Of a stretch of 64,000 bases of DNA, positions 39,094 through 51,533 are shown piece after piece (the first letter of the stretch is position 1; every line of letters begins with the position of its first letter). Source of the DNA: Haliclona indistincta (taxonomy: Eukaryota > Porifera > Demospongiae > Haplosclerida > Chalinidae); NCBI GenBank assembly GCA_964017065.1, contig OZ024785.1, positions 14,791,965 through 14,855,964 of the forward strand. Reading direction: 5' to 3'. Both the position numbers and the translations under genes were made by a program. The notes beneath the pieces are model-generated. The model saw only the letters and a list, made by a program, of their open reading frames with translations, was not told the origin of the DNA and did not search any database.

Positions 39094-42000
39094 ATGGCGA
39101 CATACAGCCCTAGACCTGCTCCTCTGCCTCGCAGTACTCACGCAACACTTTGTGTTCGTGGTAACCTATACCTGTGGGGAGGAAGGATTGATGGTATACC
39201 AGAGGTACACGATAGTCCAGCGAAGAGAATTTTCCTGTCTAGTGTGGACGTGTTTCAATCCGACTGTGGTGACTGGATACAGCGGGAGACCAGTGGAACA
39301 CCTCAACTGGGAGTAATGGGATATTGCTGTGCTGCAGTGGGTGACTCACTCTATTATATTTTGGTGGTTACTGTGGACATGATCAGTGCTATCATAATAG
39401 TGTGCACAAGCTGAGCACATCATCCCTTCAATGGATGATGCTATCTCCCTCTACATCTGAGAGTGGGGCACCGATGAGGAAGAGTGGCAGTGGTATGGTA
39501 GCATTCAGGGATGGTCAGGAGGACATCTTATGTGTGGTAGCAGGATGTGGTCTTACTCCATCACATCATCAACCTAGAGCACAGTATAAAGCTGGTCTTG
39601 GTGCTACCTGGTGCAATGAACAACACATGTTCTGTCTAAGCACTAGTGAGTATAATATTACTTGTTAAGCATGCTGTGTATGACAACTCTCATGGTGTTC
39701 TTGGTTTTATCTATTGATTGTAATCTCACTATTATCGATGCTCTAATCCATTCCCTTACTGTGTTGTGCATTATGTTATTGAGTGAGATATGATGTACTT
39801 CACCTCCTGCAGGAAAGTGGAGCTCACCAAGAGTCACTGGACAGCCTCCTCCTCCATGTCAAGCCTTCACTCTCACTCCAGTGGGTGAGAGGAGAGCTGC
39901 ACTGTTTGGTGGTAGTATTGAACCAGAAGCCGTTGGTGATGACCTACTGATAGTTGAGCTGACCAAACACACTGTGGTGAGTGTGTGCACTGATAGTGAG
40001 CTGGGTTGATCCACTTGTTAGTAACTCATCATGTACTCACAGTACACTATCTTATTGTGTTGTACTAACCCATCTGCTCTTACCAGCACTGGACCAAGAT
40101 CAACAAACCTTCAGCTTTCAGCTTTGCAAAATGGCCTGTAAAGAGGTGTGGTCATGCTGCCACTTGTGTGAGTGGTCCACTACTAGTGATAGTGGGAGGG
40201 AGCAGGTTTGATGACATCTGGACTACTATCATCGATTGTTGGATTCATGACCTCACTACAATGAAGTGGAAGAAGGTAATTTGTGTTGTACGTGTGTATC
40301 AGATACTGTATGTTTGGTTTTGGTCTTCAGCTACCACTCCCTGACACTGTGACTGAGCGTGTTTACCACTCACTTTCTGCAATACAACTATCACCACACA
40401 ATGTGTTGCTGGTAGCTTTTGGTGGACGGAGATCAATCTATAGTGATAAACTATCTGACACTGTCCTCATTGAATTGAGTGAGTATAATGAACATGTGAT
40501 GCTCAATTGCAGTACTGTCAGTAGCTATAGTGTCACACACTGCACAGTGGTGCTGGTGTACTGTAGACACATAACAGCTCCTCTCTTCGTGCAGTCCAGG
40601 GAGGAGATGGTCAGTGGGTGGTGGGGAGGGTAGGAGCAGCCTTGGAAGACAAGAGGGAGTACCAGCAGATGTTGTCAGAGAGAAGAAGAAGGAGGGTGGA
40701 GGGTAGCAGTGATCAGGTCCATGAGGTGAGACATGGTTACCTCTGACAATGCTGTTTGTAATGGTGGCTACCACATCACACAGCAACAAATACAACTGGA
40801 GAGAGCCAGAGAGGTTGAGCAACGACTGATTACAGAGCTTCAGCAACTGACTAGAGAGAAGGAACAACTGACTAGAGATAAGGAACAGGTTTGCTCGTTG
40901 TACAACTTACTAGCATGGTTTTGAAAACTCTAATGGGTTTTTGCTTGAATGTTAGCATTCCTTTCTGGTTTCCACCATTTTATGTGTTTGTAGAGAGAGC
41001 AGCAACTGCATGATGAGACAAGTCCAGGAATTGATCAGAAGTAAGAATCAAGTAGTGAGAGAGAACCATCAGCTCCAGCAGTCACAGCAAGAGGTAAACC
41101 AGCTGCTCGAATAAAACTAGTAAACAGATTATAGCTCTCACCTCTTGTAGGCACGAGAGTTAGTGCAGCAACTGATGAGAGGGAATGATCAACTAGTGAT
41201 AGAGAAAGATCAACTAGTGAGAGAGAAGGAGGAGTTAGTGAGAGAGAAGGAGGAGCTCCAGGCAGCCAACACTAGAGGACAAGAAGAGGTCCAGCAGATC
41301 AGACAGCAGGTCAGTGATAGTGACATCATTGTACAATGGTCACTCTCATCTCCATCAGCTGTCAGTCATGAGCATTGCTGAGGGGAGGGAGGAGCAGCCC
41401 CACTGGGTGGTGAGGAGAGAGGAGATGGAGCTGACCGCAGAGGCGCTGGGCAGAGGAGGCTGGGGTGAAGTGAGGGTCGCCAATTTCCGTGGTCTGCGTG
41501 TAGCTGCTAAGTTCCTGCACGACATAATCCTGTCCAATTACAATCGTCGAATGCTTGTACGGGAGATAAAAATGGCTGCCAAGCTACGCCATCCTCACCT
41601 CCTGCTATTTATCGGAGCCACGAGGGAGGGACAAGCCATCATACTAACAGAGCTGATGCCGACCAGCCTGCGCAAGGAGCTGGAGAAAGAAGTTGAGCTA
41701 CCTCGAGTTCACATCACCTCTATTTGTCAAGATGTTGGTCATGCTCTCTGCTACCTTCACCAATGGAAGCCCCACCCAATAATACATCGTGACATCAGCA
41801 GTGCGAATGTTCTTCTTCAGCCTCTCCCCAATGGCTGCTGGCGAGCTAAGGTGTCCGACTATGGATCGGCCAACTTCATGAATCTCGTCTCCACCACCAT
41901 CGGTCCTGGTAACCCAACCTATGCTGCTCCTGAGGCCAGCTCTCCTCGTCAACACTCACCCAAAATGGACGTGTATAGCTACGGTATCCTCCTAGTGGAG

Positions 42001-42165
42001 ATGTGCCTCGGAGAGCTCCCTGAGTCCCAACCAGAACGTCAGCAAGAACAGATCCAGCTCATCCAGTGGGTCAGCATAGTCTCCCTCATTAGGAGATGCA
42101 CCAGTGAAAGACCAGCTCATCGTCCCACCATGAGCAATGTCATGGACCTACTGGCTAGGATATAG
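39094..42165 (+). pseudogene. Kelch-coiled coil-TKL kinase gene K4, two frameshifts
   Basis: Exons: 39094-39645, 39813-39976, 40087-40275, 40331-40478, 40595-40725, 40784-40888, 40994-41093, 41151-41309, 41359-42165. Exon 1 has a 2-nt insertion in SLYYF (TATTATATTTT, about 39352-39360), which turns the rest of the Kelch exon out of frame. Exon 7 is 100 nt instead of 96 because of a TGCA insertion (CAACTGCATGATG, about 41006) and soon reads TAA. The kinase exon is fully open with HRD, DYG and APE intact. The promoter block also carries a TGCA insertion (39062-39066). A recent pseudogene, or errors in the assembly; without these indels it would closely match K2. Confidence 0.8.
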
Positions 42166-43427
42166 AGCTGACTACACATGATACTACTGTACAACAACAT
42201 ACTACATGTAACTACTGTGAGTGAACTGATGGTTTGTTCAGTGTAATTCCAAGTTGTTTAAATGTAACTTTTTTATCAGACTTAGCATTTTCTTAATTAT
42301 TTACATTTAAATTGTGATGTCTTGCTCTCAAATACTAGTGAGTCTAAGAATCTTGTGTAGCTGAACTAGCTAGTATAATTACACGAGCAGTTATTCCTTG
42401 AATTAGTGTGACATGACGGCTAGCTGGTAGGTGTGCGTGAATGGCGTCATTCAGGGTTGGCTTCCTCAATAACCAAAGAATTGACTCAATATTATAGTAT
42501 CAGTAGCTGCATGTGTCATGAGTGGAGCCACTTCATCATCAGATATGAGTAATAACTATCATCAGATCTACCATCGAATATTACTTAACATCCTATCATG
42601 AGAGAGCGATGAAAAATGAAGTGGAGGGAGGGAAAGAAAATTATTTCACGGCTATGGATACAGCATAGCATAATATATAAATATTTGTAAAGTGCAAATA
42701 AAATTGAATAAGTTAAAATCTGCAATGCCGCATTCTCCATGAACTTGGGAATCAATGAATCTCATTTAAGGTCCTTGTGTATCCATGTGCCTCGTACCCA
42801 TTCTCTCAGGCATTGCTGTTCTGCAATGAATACTGTTATCAGTAATCAGCTGTAAATACCCTAGCTATCTACTTACACTGTGGAACACAAATGAAGTTCA
42901 TAAATACACTTCAATTATTATGAATTCTTGCAGTCATAAAATTAAATTCAGATTTTCCTATAAATTCAAAAAGAGGAAGAAAAGTATTGAGAGAAGGGGA
43001 TGGATGATATGACACTTGACAATGCAGTACAGCTATTATAGTGAAGCTTTGACACTTTCATAAAAATAATTGTCTGTTGCAGAATTCTAGTGTTATAGGC
43101 TAGCTACTGCTATAACAGCTTATAATAATTACTGCAAAATGAACTGATAGCCTAGCTAGCATTATATTAGTCGTTGTCATGAGTCAGTACACACTTGGTT
43201 GCTATTATTATTAAACAATGCCGTGATTATAAACACTCTATTGTTCTATTGTGTGAGTTCAATAATAATGAGGACATTATGATGAAATGGAAGAGGGAGT
43301 AATCTAGCATCCGTAGTGTAAGTGGATGAATGAATGAATGCATAACTTTGATGTCTGAGGGAATATCACTTTGTCCTTGTGTGTGATATAGTTAAGTATA
43401 GACTTCCATTATGAACATCATCTTTGC
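42166..43427. other. K4 to CUB copy C spacer
   Basis: Homologous to 26908-28392 but lacking the MITE. The antisense remnant is at 42400-42580. No other gene seen. Confidence 0.6.
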
Positions 43428-43522
43428 TATAAAAGCAGAGAGCATGCAGTGTCAGATCAAGTCAGAACTAGCAAGTGAACTAACATTACTAGTAACAAGA
43501 AACAGTTCTTATAGTAATAGCT

Positions 43523-44479
43523 ATGAAGCAGTCTCTCATTATTCTTAGTTTGTTTGGAGCTCTACTCAGCTCATTTGTGTTGCCGACAATGCAGTTACCA
43601 ATCATATCTCGTAATGCTCCACCACAACACAGATGCTTGAAAGCCAAAGGAGCGTGGAGTAAATGCAACTTTGAAAAAAATGCACCCATAGAGACATTTC
43701 ATATGTTTGAAGAGCTACAAGTTGAGAATGATATTCGTAGTGGCAGAATACCACTTCCAGCTGTAAAGTGAGTTCTAGCCTTGATTTGTAAGCATATTGT
43801 AATTATGACAATGTCGATTTTTCCCAACAGTTCTGTATCATGCGATGGACTGAAGTTCTATCAGAAAAGCAGTGTTTCACCGTGTCCAGCTACTTGCAGG
43901 TTTAGCAAACCAAAAGACATCAAATGTGACAAATCAACCAGTGACCTGCTCCAAGTGTACACACCTCCACATGGTACACCTATTGTGACCGTTCGATCTA
44001 CTGATAGTGAGTGCTCAGCTACTCAACACCGCTATCCCAGGAGACAAATGTGTCTATATAACATTGACATGTCATCTTGCCCATCTGGATATGTCCGAGT
44101 CAACGATGCTTCACATCTGAACATCACTACACAAAGTGATGGATGCACTGGAGACTTCCTGTTAGTCATGAACAATGGACAGAATTACAAGGTGTGTGGA
44201 ACCAGCTGGCCCAGTGATCGACAGATCATTCTAGGAACAAACTTCCAACTATTGTTCTGGAGCGGACAGAACTATGAGACAAGAGGCACAGGGTTCAAAC
44301 TTCAGCTAGAGTGCCATGCTAGACCAGTAGAGCCATCATCAACAGCAACACATGATGAGTCAACTAGTGTAGTACATGAAGGATCAACACCAGTACACCA
44401 CACATCACTAACCACCACTATACCATCACCCACTCCACTAGACATTATAGAGACCAGTTCATCTGGAGACTATAACTAG
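43523..44479 (+). CDS. Secreted CUB-like protein, copy C
   Basis: Exons 43523-43767 and 43831-44479 with a 63-bp intron; 297 residues. The signal peptide reads MKQSLIILSLFGALLSSFVL. The mature N-terminus differs from copy A: residues around 35-60 carry CLKAKGAWSKCNFEKNAPIE where copy A has a longer unrelated stretch. The CUB-like core (CLYNIDMSSC, CTGDFLLV, GTGFKLQLEC) and the Ser/Thr tail are nearly identical to A. The TATA block at 43428 is kept. Intact and probably expressed; function unknown. Confidence 0.85.
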
Positions 44480-44779
44480 TACTATTAACAATATTAGTAC
44501 TTGACTATACATTATAATACTGTACACTATTAACAGTTCTGTATTACTTGTATCAATACAACTGTAATGCTTTTTATTTTACATTAAAGAACTCAAATCA
44601 TCAATTATAACTGTGTTAAAAGTACTGCAATAAATGGTGTTACATGACTTCTTCTAATCTAAACTCAAAACACTTCATGCAAGGGATTACAGTGACTATA
44701 AAGGCCATATCAAATAGCTTCAGATCCAATAACTTGCTGTAAGAAAGGTCTTGTCTAATTGTGTATGTGTCAATCATGC

Positions 44780-44895
44780 AGACTGCTTGTGGTGGCTGGT
44801 TACGGCAGGAGATCAGTTGAACACCAACTCTGGGAGTGAGGGTATATTCCTGAGCTGCAGTGGGTGACTCACTCTATTTATTTTGAGGCTACACT
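44780..44895 (+). pseudogene. Kelch exon remnant 3' of CUB copy C
   Basis: GGCTGGTTACGGCAGGAGAT and TGAGCTGCAGTGGGTGACTC match the middle of Kelch exon 1 (GCTGGATACGGCGGGAGACC, GTGCTGCAGTGGGTGACTC) but with stops and deletions. It is a fossil of a further Kelch-kinase copy; copy D has a longer version. Confidence 0.8.
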
Positions 44896-44949
44896 GTTAA
44901 CAGTACTGAATTCTTTGTACCACTATAACTGATACACTCCTGTCACAGC

Positions 44950-45260
44950 GATATCCTACCGGATAACTGAGTGCATGCATGTCCTAGGACGAAATCCGTC
45001 TGACTAAAATTGTCCCATAAGATAAAAATTGATTGACGAATTTTGTCCTAGGACAAAATCAAGTTGGATCAACAGTTTTTGTCCTACATGTATACCCGAC
45101 GTAAAATAATGTCCTATAGGACAAAAAAACGTCTGTCCTAGGACCAAAATAAGCGGTCTAACGGGAATTGTCCTAGGACTAAAATATTCCGACAAAAACT
45201 GTCCTGGGACTAAAAACGAGAACTGTCCTAGAAACGAAAACTGCGAAAACTATATCCTAG
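44950..45260. repeat. Cluster of degenerate TTGTCCTAGGACAA palindromes
   Basis: About nine variants of the word GTCCTAGGAC(A/T)AAA occur in 300 bp (near 44980, 45044, 45084, 45110, 45136, 45168, 45201, 45226). Several are full palindromes. No known element recognised. Confidence 0.7.
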
Positions 45261-46350
45261 GCTATGGGCTATAGATCAGTCTAATTTCAAATACCGGAGT
45301 ATGTTATGAGGCTTGCTGTTTTGACAATTACATTTATATTCAGAATCTAGCAATGGAATTATTATGAGGATTAAAAGTTGTGTGCAAAAGTAAAATTACT
45401 GTTTTAATTTGATTTTTTATTATCAATCTTAAACATGCATAATTTATGTGAGATGTAATTATAGTATTAATAATATTGTTCTATTGCTCTAGACAACCCT
45501 GCTTGAGTCACCTTTCGCATCTGCTTCTCTATTGAGAAGATTTCTGTTGGTGCACATACATTGGCAATAATAGAATCCATAGTAGTAGCCTCCAAGCAAC
45601 ATCAAAATAATTTCAAAAAGTAGCTGGCTATGTTGCCTCATGCAAGTAGCTATAATTATTCATTATTCTAGCTTTTGCATGCATGCAGGCTGAATTCAAA
45701 AACATGTAGCTATCACCAATGCATGAGTTCATCATAGACGGTTAGTCTGCTGCATGCCTCAAGTTAACTTTCAGCTAAAACTCAGTATGATGATCAGTGT
45801 CACAGCCTCTCATGGCAAGCAGATTCCTGAAGAACACTCAATTATCTTGGAACCCCTAAATAGAGAGCTTTAGTTCAGAGTGCTACCATGTATAGCTCCA
45901 GAGAGAAGCTAGCTCAGTTCAGTCAGTGTTCTGCATGGTACCGTGATTTCAGTGCAGCTGCATGCAGTGGCAGTGCTGCCGCAGCTACCGGGTCTCAGGA
46001 CTGAAACTACAATGCATTCTGAAAGGAGGAACTAGCTCTGTATCGTTGTCTGCTGCACTGAAGGCTGTGCTCGTTACTTTCGTGCCATTCTTCGGCAAAT
46101 CACAGCAGCTCAGTAGCATGTCTGTTAGAAAGGCATTATTATGTCTCAAGCTTCATATGACAGCGTCACAATTGGTGTTTTCTTGCTTTTAAAGGCAAGC
46201 GTGAGAGATTCTCGGCTAGGACTAAATCTGTCCAAGGCAGTCCGCGTTCAAACCGAAAAGTATCCTACATGTAGGATAATTTTCGTGGGCGGACAATTTT
46301 CGGCGTGCAGCCCCGCCCAGCATTAGCAACTTGGTTGACACGTGCTTGGT
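45261..46350. other. CUB copy C to K5 spacer
   Basis: No exon recognised. Another palindromic word, TATCCTACATGTAGGATA (46260-46277), resembles the 44950-45260 cluster and may mark the other end of the same element. The K5 GC-box block is at 46308-46329. Confidence 0.5.
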
Positions 46351-47366
46351 AGTCTCGCGTAGCCAGACCCTTTCTATCGGAAAGGGTCTGGTTGACTACA
46401 ATATACCAATTGGGTTTTCACACCCGCCACTGTGGTTGGCAGTAGATTAGCCGCAACGTAATAATTACGAGATCCGCCTACTTATGAATTCTATTACGTC
46501 AAGAATGCTCCCATTCGTTTCTGTTCTAATAATAATGCTCCCATACAGTGGCGTATCTAGGGGGGGTGCTCAGGGTGCTCCAGCACCCCCCTTAAACTAG
46601 AGATATTAATATTCATAAAGTAGCAGGCTACTGGCTAACCTAACCTCAGGCTCTAAGGCTAAGCTCTATAGCTTCATCGAAGAATCCATGATCGAGTGCC
46701 GTACAGTTCTAAATAACGCACACTGTACCAATTATTACACGCAAAATAAACGAAAATTAATTGATAATGAATAATTAATTAGCACAATTTTCGCGCGCGC
46801 TTCGCGCGCTCATATTCAGCACCCTCTTCTACCAAATCCTAGATACGCCACTGCTCCCATACGTTTCTATTCTAGTCCGTATTCAACTAGATCACACCAT
46901 TCCCTGAGCATCGCCAGCTATCCTTCCAAACCTTAATTTTTGTGCTGTGTGTTACTGTATACTTATAATTTTAGTGTAATTTTTTTGTTATTTGGGGTGC
47001 ATACCTCGTGTTAGCATTTTTTTTGCTATTGTATGTATCCAGGCCTATGCCAAATATTAAAAAAAAAAAAAAAAAAAAAAAAGAATGGCAACATCAACTG
47101 ATGCTCGAATAGATGTAGACGACACATCAAACGCCATATTGGCAGCAGCTAAGCCAGAAATTTGTCGTAGACAAAGCACCGACAATCTGTTGTTGTCTTC
47201 ATGACCGCTCAAGCGACGTAATAGAATTCATAAGTGGGCGGATCTCGTAATTATATTACGTTACGGCTAATCTACTGCCAACCACAGTGGCGGGTGTGAA
47301 AACCCAATTGGTATATTGTAGTCAACCAGACCCTTTCCGATAGAAAGGGTCTGGCTACGCGAGACT
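46351..47366. mobile_element. 1.0-kb foldback transposon between K5 promoter block and start
   Basis: Long inverted arms (about 46351-46500 and 47217-47366), ends AGTCTCGCGTAGCCAGACCC. Each arm carries its own small hairpin (AGACCCTTTC ... AAAGGGTCT). Flanked by an 11-bp duplication ACGTGCTTGGT (46340-46350, 47367-47377). The interior holds the nested hAT MITE and a 25-nt poly(A) run near 47060. Confidence 0.9.
46546..46853. mobile_element. hAT-type MITE nested in the K5 foldback
   Basis: 308 bp, terminal inverted repeats CAGTGGCGTATCTAGG / CCTAGATACGCCACTG (short mismatch on the right), 8-bp duplication CTCCCATA at 46538-46545 and 46854-46861. These ends are typical of widespread animal hAT MITEs. 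Confidence 0.92.
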
Positions 47367-47550
47367 ACGTGCTTGGTGCATAAATCTATGCTTGGTGTCT
47401 CTATCCTTGATTCTATCGATCAATTTCTCATCCTTCGCTTTTTAGCTGATCTCTACTCTTTTCGATCTACAATCATCTACTTTTCCGCCTTTTGCGGTAC
47501 TAGGCTCTATTCTCTTTCGAGGAGGCAATAAGCAAAAGGAAGTTTTCAAG

Positions 47551-50500
47551 ATGGCGACATACAGCCCTAGTTCTGCTCCTCTCCCTCGCAGTGCTCACAC
47601 AACACTTTGTGTTGATGGCAACCTATACATGTGGGGAGGATGGATGGATGGTGTACCAGAGGTACACGATAGTCAAGGGAAGAGGGAGTTCCTGTCTAGT
47701 GTGGACGTGTTTCAATCAGACCGTGGGGACTGGATACGGCAGAAGACCAGTGGAACACCTCCACTGGGAGTGAGGGGATATTGCTGTGCTGCAGTGGGCG
47801 ACTCACTCTATTATTTTGGCGGTTACTGTGGACATCCTAGGTGCTGTCATAATAGTGTGCACAAGCTGAGCACATCGTCCCTTCAATGGATGATGCTTTC
47901 TCCCTCTACATCTGAGAGTGGGGCTCCGATGAGGAAGATGAACAGTGGTATGGTAGCATTCAGAGATGGTGAGGAGGAAATCTTATGTGTAGTAGCAGGA
48001 TATGTTAGTCTTACTCCATCACATTGTCAACCTGGAGCACAGTATGAAGCTGCTCCTCGTTCTACCCTGTGTAATGAACAACACATGTTCAGTCTAAGCA
48101 CTAGTGAGTATAATAAATTATAATATTACTTGATAAGCATGCTGAGTATGACAACACTCATTGTGTTCTTGGTTTTATCTATTGATTGTAATCTCACTAT
48201 TCTCGATGCTCTAGTCCATTCTCTCAATGTGTTGTGTATTGTGTTATTGAGTGAGAGATGATGTCATCACCTCCTGCAGGAGAGTGGAACTCACCAAGAG
48301 TCACTGGACAGCCTCCTCCTCCATGTCAAGCCTTCACTCTCACTCCAGTGGGTGAGAGGAGAGCTGCGCTGTTTGGTGGTAGTATTGGACTAAATCTTAT
48401 CAGTGATGACCTACTGATAGTTGAGCTGACCAAACACACTGTGGTGAGTGTGTGATAGTGAGCTGGTTGATCCACTTGTTAGTAACTCATTCACACATCA
48501 TGTAGTCACAGTACACTATCTTATTGTGTTGTACTAACCTATCTGCTCTTACCAGCACTGGACCAAGATCAACAAACCTTCAGCTTTTAGTTTTGCAAAA
48601 TGGCCTATAAAGAGGCGTGGTCATGCTGCCGTATGTGTGAGTGGTCCACTACTAGTGATAGTGGGAGGGGTGAGGTATGACGACAAATGGACTACTGTCA
48701 TTGATTGTTGGATTCATGACCTCACTACAATGAAGTGGAAGAAGGTAATTTGTGTTGTACATGTGTATCAGATACTGTATGTTTGGTTTTGGTCTTCAGC
48801 TACCACTCCCTGACACTGTGACTGAGCGTGTGTTTCACTCACTCTCTGCAATACAACTATCATCACACAATGTGTTGCTGGTAGCTTTTGGTGGACGGAG
48901 ATCACTTGGTGGTGATAAACTATCTGACACTGTCCTCATTGAATTGAGTGAGTATATGAACATGTGATGCTCAATTGCAGTACAGTCAGTAGCTATAGTG
49001 TCACACACTGCATAGTGGTACTGGTGTACTGTAGACACATAACAGCTCCTCTCTTCATGCAGTCCAGGGAGGAGATAGTCAGTGGGTAGTGTGGAGAGTA
49101 AGAGCAGCCTTGGAAGACAAGAGGGAGTACCAGCAGATGTTGTCAGAGGGAAGGAGGAGGGTGGAGGGTAGTAGTGAGCAGCTCCGTGAGGTGAGAAATA
49201 GTTCCCTCTGACAATACTGTTAGTAAAGGTGGCTACCACATCACACAGCAACAACTACAGCTGGAGAGAGCCAGAGTGGTTGAGCAGCGATTGACGACAG
49301 AGCTTCAGCAACTGACTAGAGAGAAGGAACAAGTGACAAGAGAGAAGGAACAAGTGACTAGAGAGAAGGAACAGGTTTGCTCATTGTACAACTTACTAGC
49401 ATGTGTATTGAAGTTATGAAAACTGTAATGCTTTTTTGCATGAAATGTTAATTTATGGCATTCCTTTCTGGTTCCGATCTTTTCGTGTAACAGCTGATGA
49501 GACAAGTCCAGGAATTGATCACTATTAAGAATCAAGTAGTGAGAGAGAACCATCAGCTCCAGCAGTCACAGCAAGAGGTGAAATACATTTAGCTACTGAA
49601 TGAAAACTAGTAAAATCAAGTTTAGCTCTCACTTCTTGTAGGCATGGAAGCAACTGATGAGAGAGAAGGAAGAGCTCCAGGCAGCCAACACTAGAGAGGT
49701 CCAGCAGCTCAGACAGCAGGTCAGTGATAGTGACATCATTGTACAATGGTCACTCTCATCTCCATCAGCTGTCAGTCATTAGCATTGCTAAGGAGAGAGA
49801 GGAGCAGCCCCACTGGGTGGTGAGGAGAGAGGAGGTAGAGGTGACCGAGGATGTGCTGGGCAAAGGAGGCTGGGGTGAAGTGAGGGTCGCCAAGTTCCGT
49901 GGTCTGCGTGTAGCTGCAAAGTTCCTGCACGACGTTATCCTGTCCAATTACAATTGTCGACTGTTTGTACGAGAGATGACAATGGCTGCCAAGCTACGCC
50001 ATCCTCACCTCCTGCTATTTATCGGAGCCACGAGAGAGGATCAAGCCATCATACTAACAGAGCTGATGCCGACCAGCCTGCGCAAGCAGCTGGAGAAAGA
50101 AGTTGAGCTACCTCGAGTTCACATCACCTCCATTAGTCAAGATGTTGGTCATGCTCTCTGCTACCTTCACCAATGGCAGCCCCACCCAATAATCCATCGT
50201 GACATCAGCAGTGCCAATGTTCTTCTTGAGCCTCTCCCCAATGGCTGCTGGCGAGCTAAGGTGTCTGACTACGGATCAGCCAACTTCATGAATCTTATCT
50301 CTACTACCAATCCTGGTAACCCAACCTATTCTGCTCCTGAGGCCGGCTCTCCTCATCAACACTCACCCAAATTGGACGTGTATAGCTACGGTGTCCTTCT
50401 AGTAGAGATGTGCCTCGGAGAATTCCCTGAGTCCCAACCAGAACGTCAGCAAGAACAGATCCAGCGCATCCAGTGGGTCAGCATGGTCTCCCTCATTAGG

Positions 50501-50572
50501 AGGTGCACCAGTGAAAGACCAGCTCATCGTCCCACCATGAGCAATGTCATGGACCTACTGGCTAGGATATAG
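47551..50572 (+). CDS. Kelch-coiled coil-TKL kinase protein K5, intact
   Basis: Nine exons: 47551-48103, 48280-48443, 48556-48744, 48800-48947, 49063-49190, 49249-49374, 49494-49577, 49642-49719, 49769-50572; 757 residues in one frame. The start MATYSPSSAPLPRSAH is the ancestral one. Kelch repeats match K2. The coiled coil is the shortest of the intact copies: exon 7 starts at a new acceptor (GTAACAG|CTG) dropping four codons, and exon 8 is only 26 codons. Exon 6 has three TREKEQV heptads. The kinase lacks one codon in the activation segment (STTNPGNP against STTIGPGNP). Lys541, Asp635 (HRD) and Asp657 (DYG) are present. The promoter block lies 1.2 kb upstream because of the foldback element. 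Confidence 0.88.
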
Positions 50573-50760
50573 AGCTGACTACACATGATACTACTGTACA
50601 AAGACATACTACATGTAATTATAATTAATCTTATTATCTTACATTCAATTTTGATGTAATGCTCTCAAATGTACTAGTCTTAGTGCAGCTAGCTGAACAA
50701 GTATAATTACACATGCAGTATTTGTACTAAAGTATGTTAGTCCTTTGTATTAGTGTGTGA

Positions 50761-50925
50761 TCATGGGACACGAGTGCTAGCTGTCAGGTGTGCGGTAATG
50801 GCGTGATATTCAGGGTCAGCTTCCTCGTTGATCTCAAACCCATCAGTTGACTCAGTAGTATCAGCAGCTGTATGTGTCATGAGTGGAGCCGCTTCATCAT
50901 CAGATGAGTCATTATCAGATCAGTT
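50761..50925 (-). pseudogene. Antisense acidic ORF/exon remnant, best copy downstream of K5
   Basis: Reads SDDEAAPLMTHTAADTTEST, then DGFEINEEADPEYHAITAHL, ending in TGA at 50763-50761. Related stretches lie antisense to the 3' flank of every kinase gene (22540-22740, 27110-27300, 38450-38650, 42400-42580, 56940-57120), with indels that break the frame. In K1 and K3 the block begins after an acceptor-like TTAACAG. It looks like the terminal exon of a lost third gene of the module; not recognised as any family. Confidence 0.4.
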
Positions 50926-51533
50926 TTGTTATGAGGTCCAGTTAAGGCCCATGTGTAAGTAGGCATTTGATAAGTAATTGCTATTCTGCAATAAAATACT
51001 GTTATCACTTATCAGCTGTCTATACCTACTTTACACTGTGGACCACAAATGTGGATTCATCAATACTCTTCAGTTATGAACTCTTGATGCCATAAATTTG
51101 AATTCGGATATTCCAATAAATTCACTAAGAGGGAGAAAAGTCTTGAGAAAAGGGGATGGATGGCATGGCACTATAGTTGCCGCCAGCTGGAACCAGCCCC
51201 GCCCAGCATTGCAAACTCGCATGTTTTCAAGATGGCGACGTACAGCCCTAGACCTGCTCCTCTGTCTCGCAGTACTCACGCAACACTTTGTGTTCGTGGT
51301 AACTTGTATCTGTGGGGAGGAAGGATGGATGGTATACCAGAGGTACACGATAGTCCAGCGAAGAGAATTTTCCTGTCTAGTGTGGACGTGTTTCAATCCG
51401 ACTGTGGTGACTGGATACAGCGGGAGACCAGTGGAACACCTCCACTGGGAGTAATGGGATATTGCTGTGCTGCAGTGGGTGACTCGCTATATTATTTTGG
51501 TGGTTACTGTGGACATGATCAGTGCTATCATAA

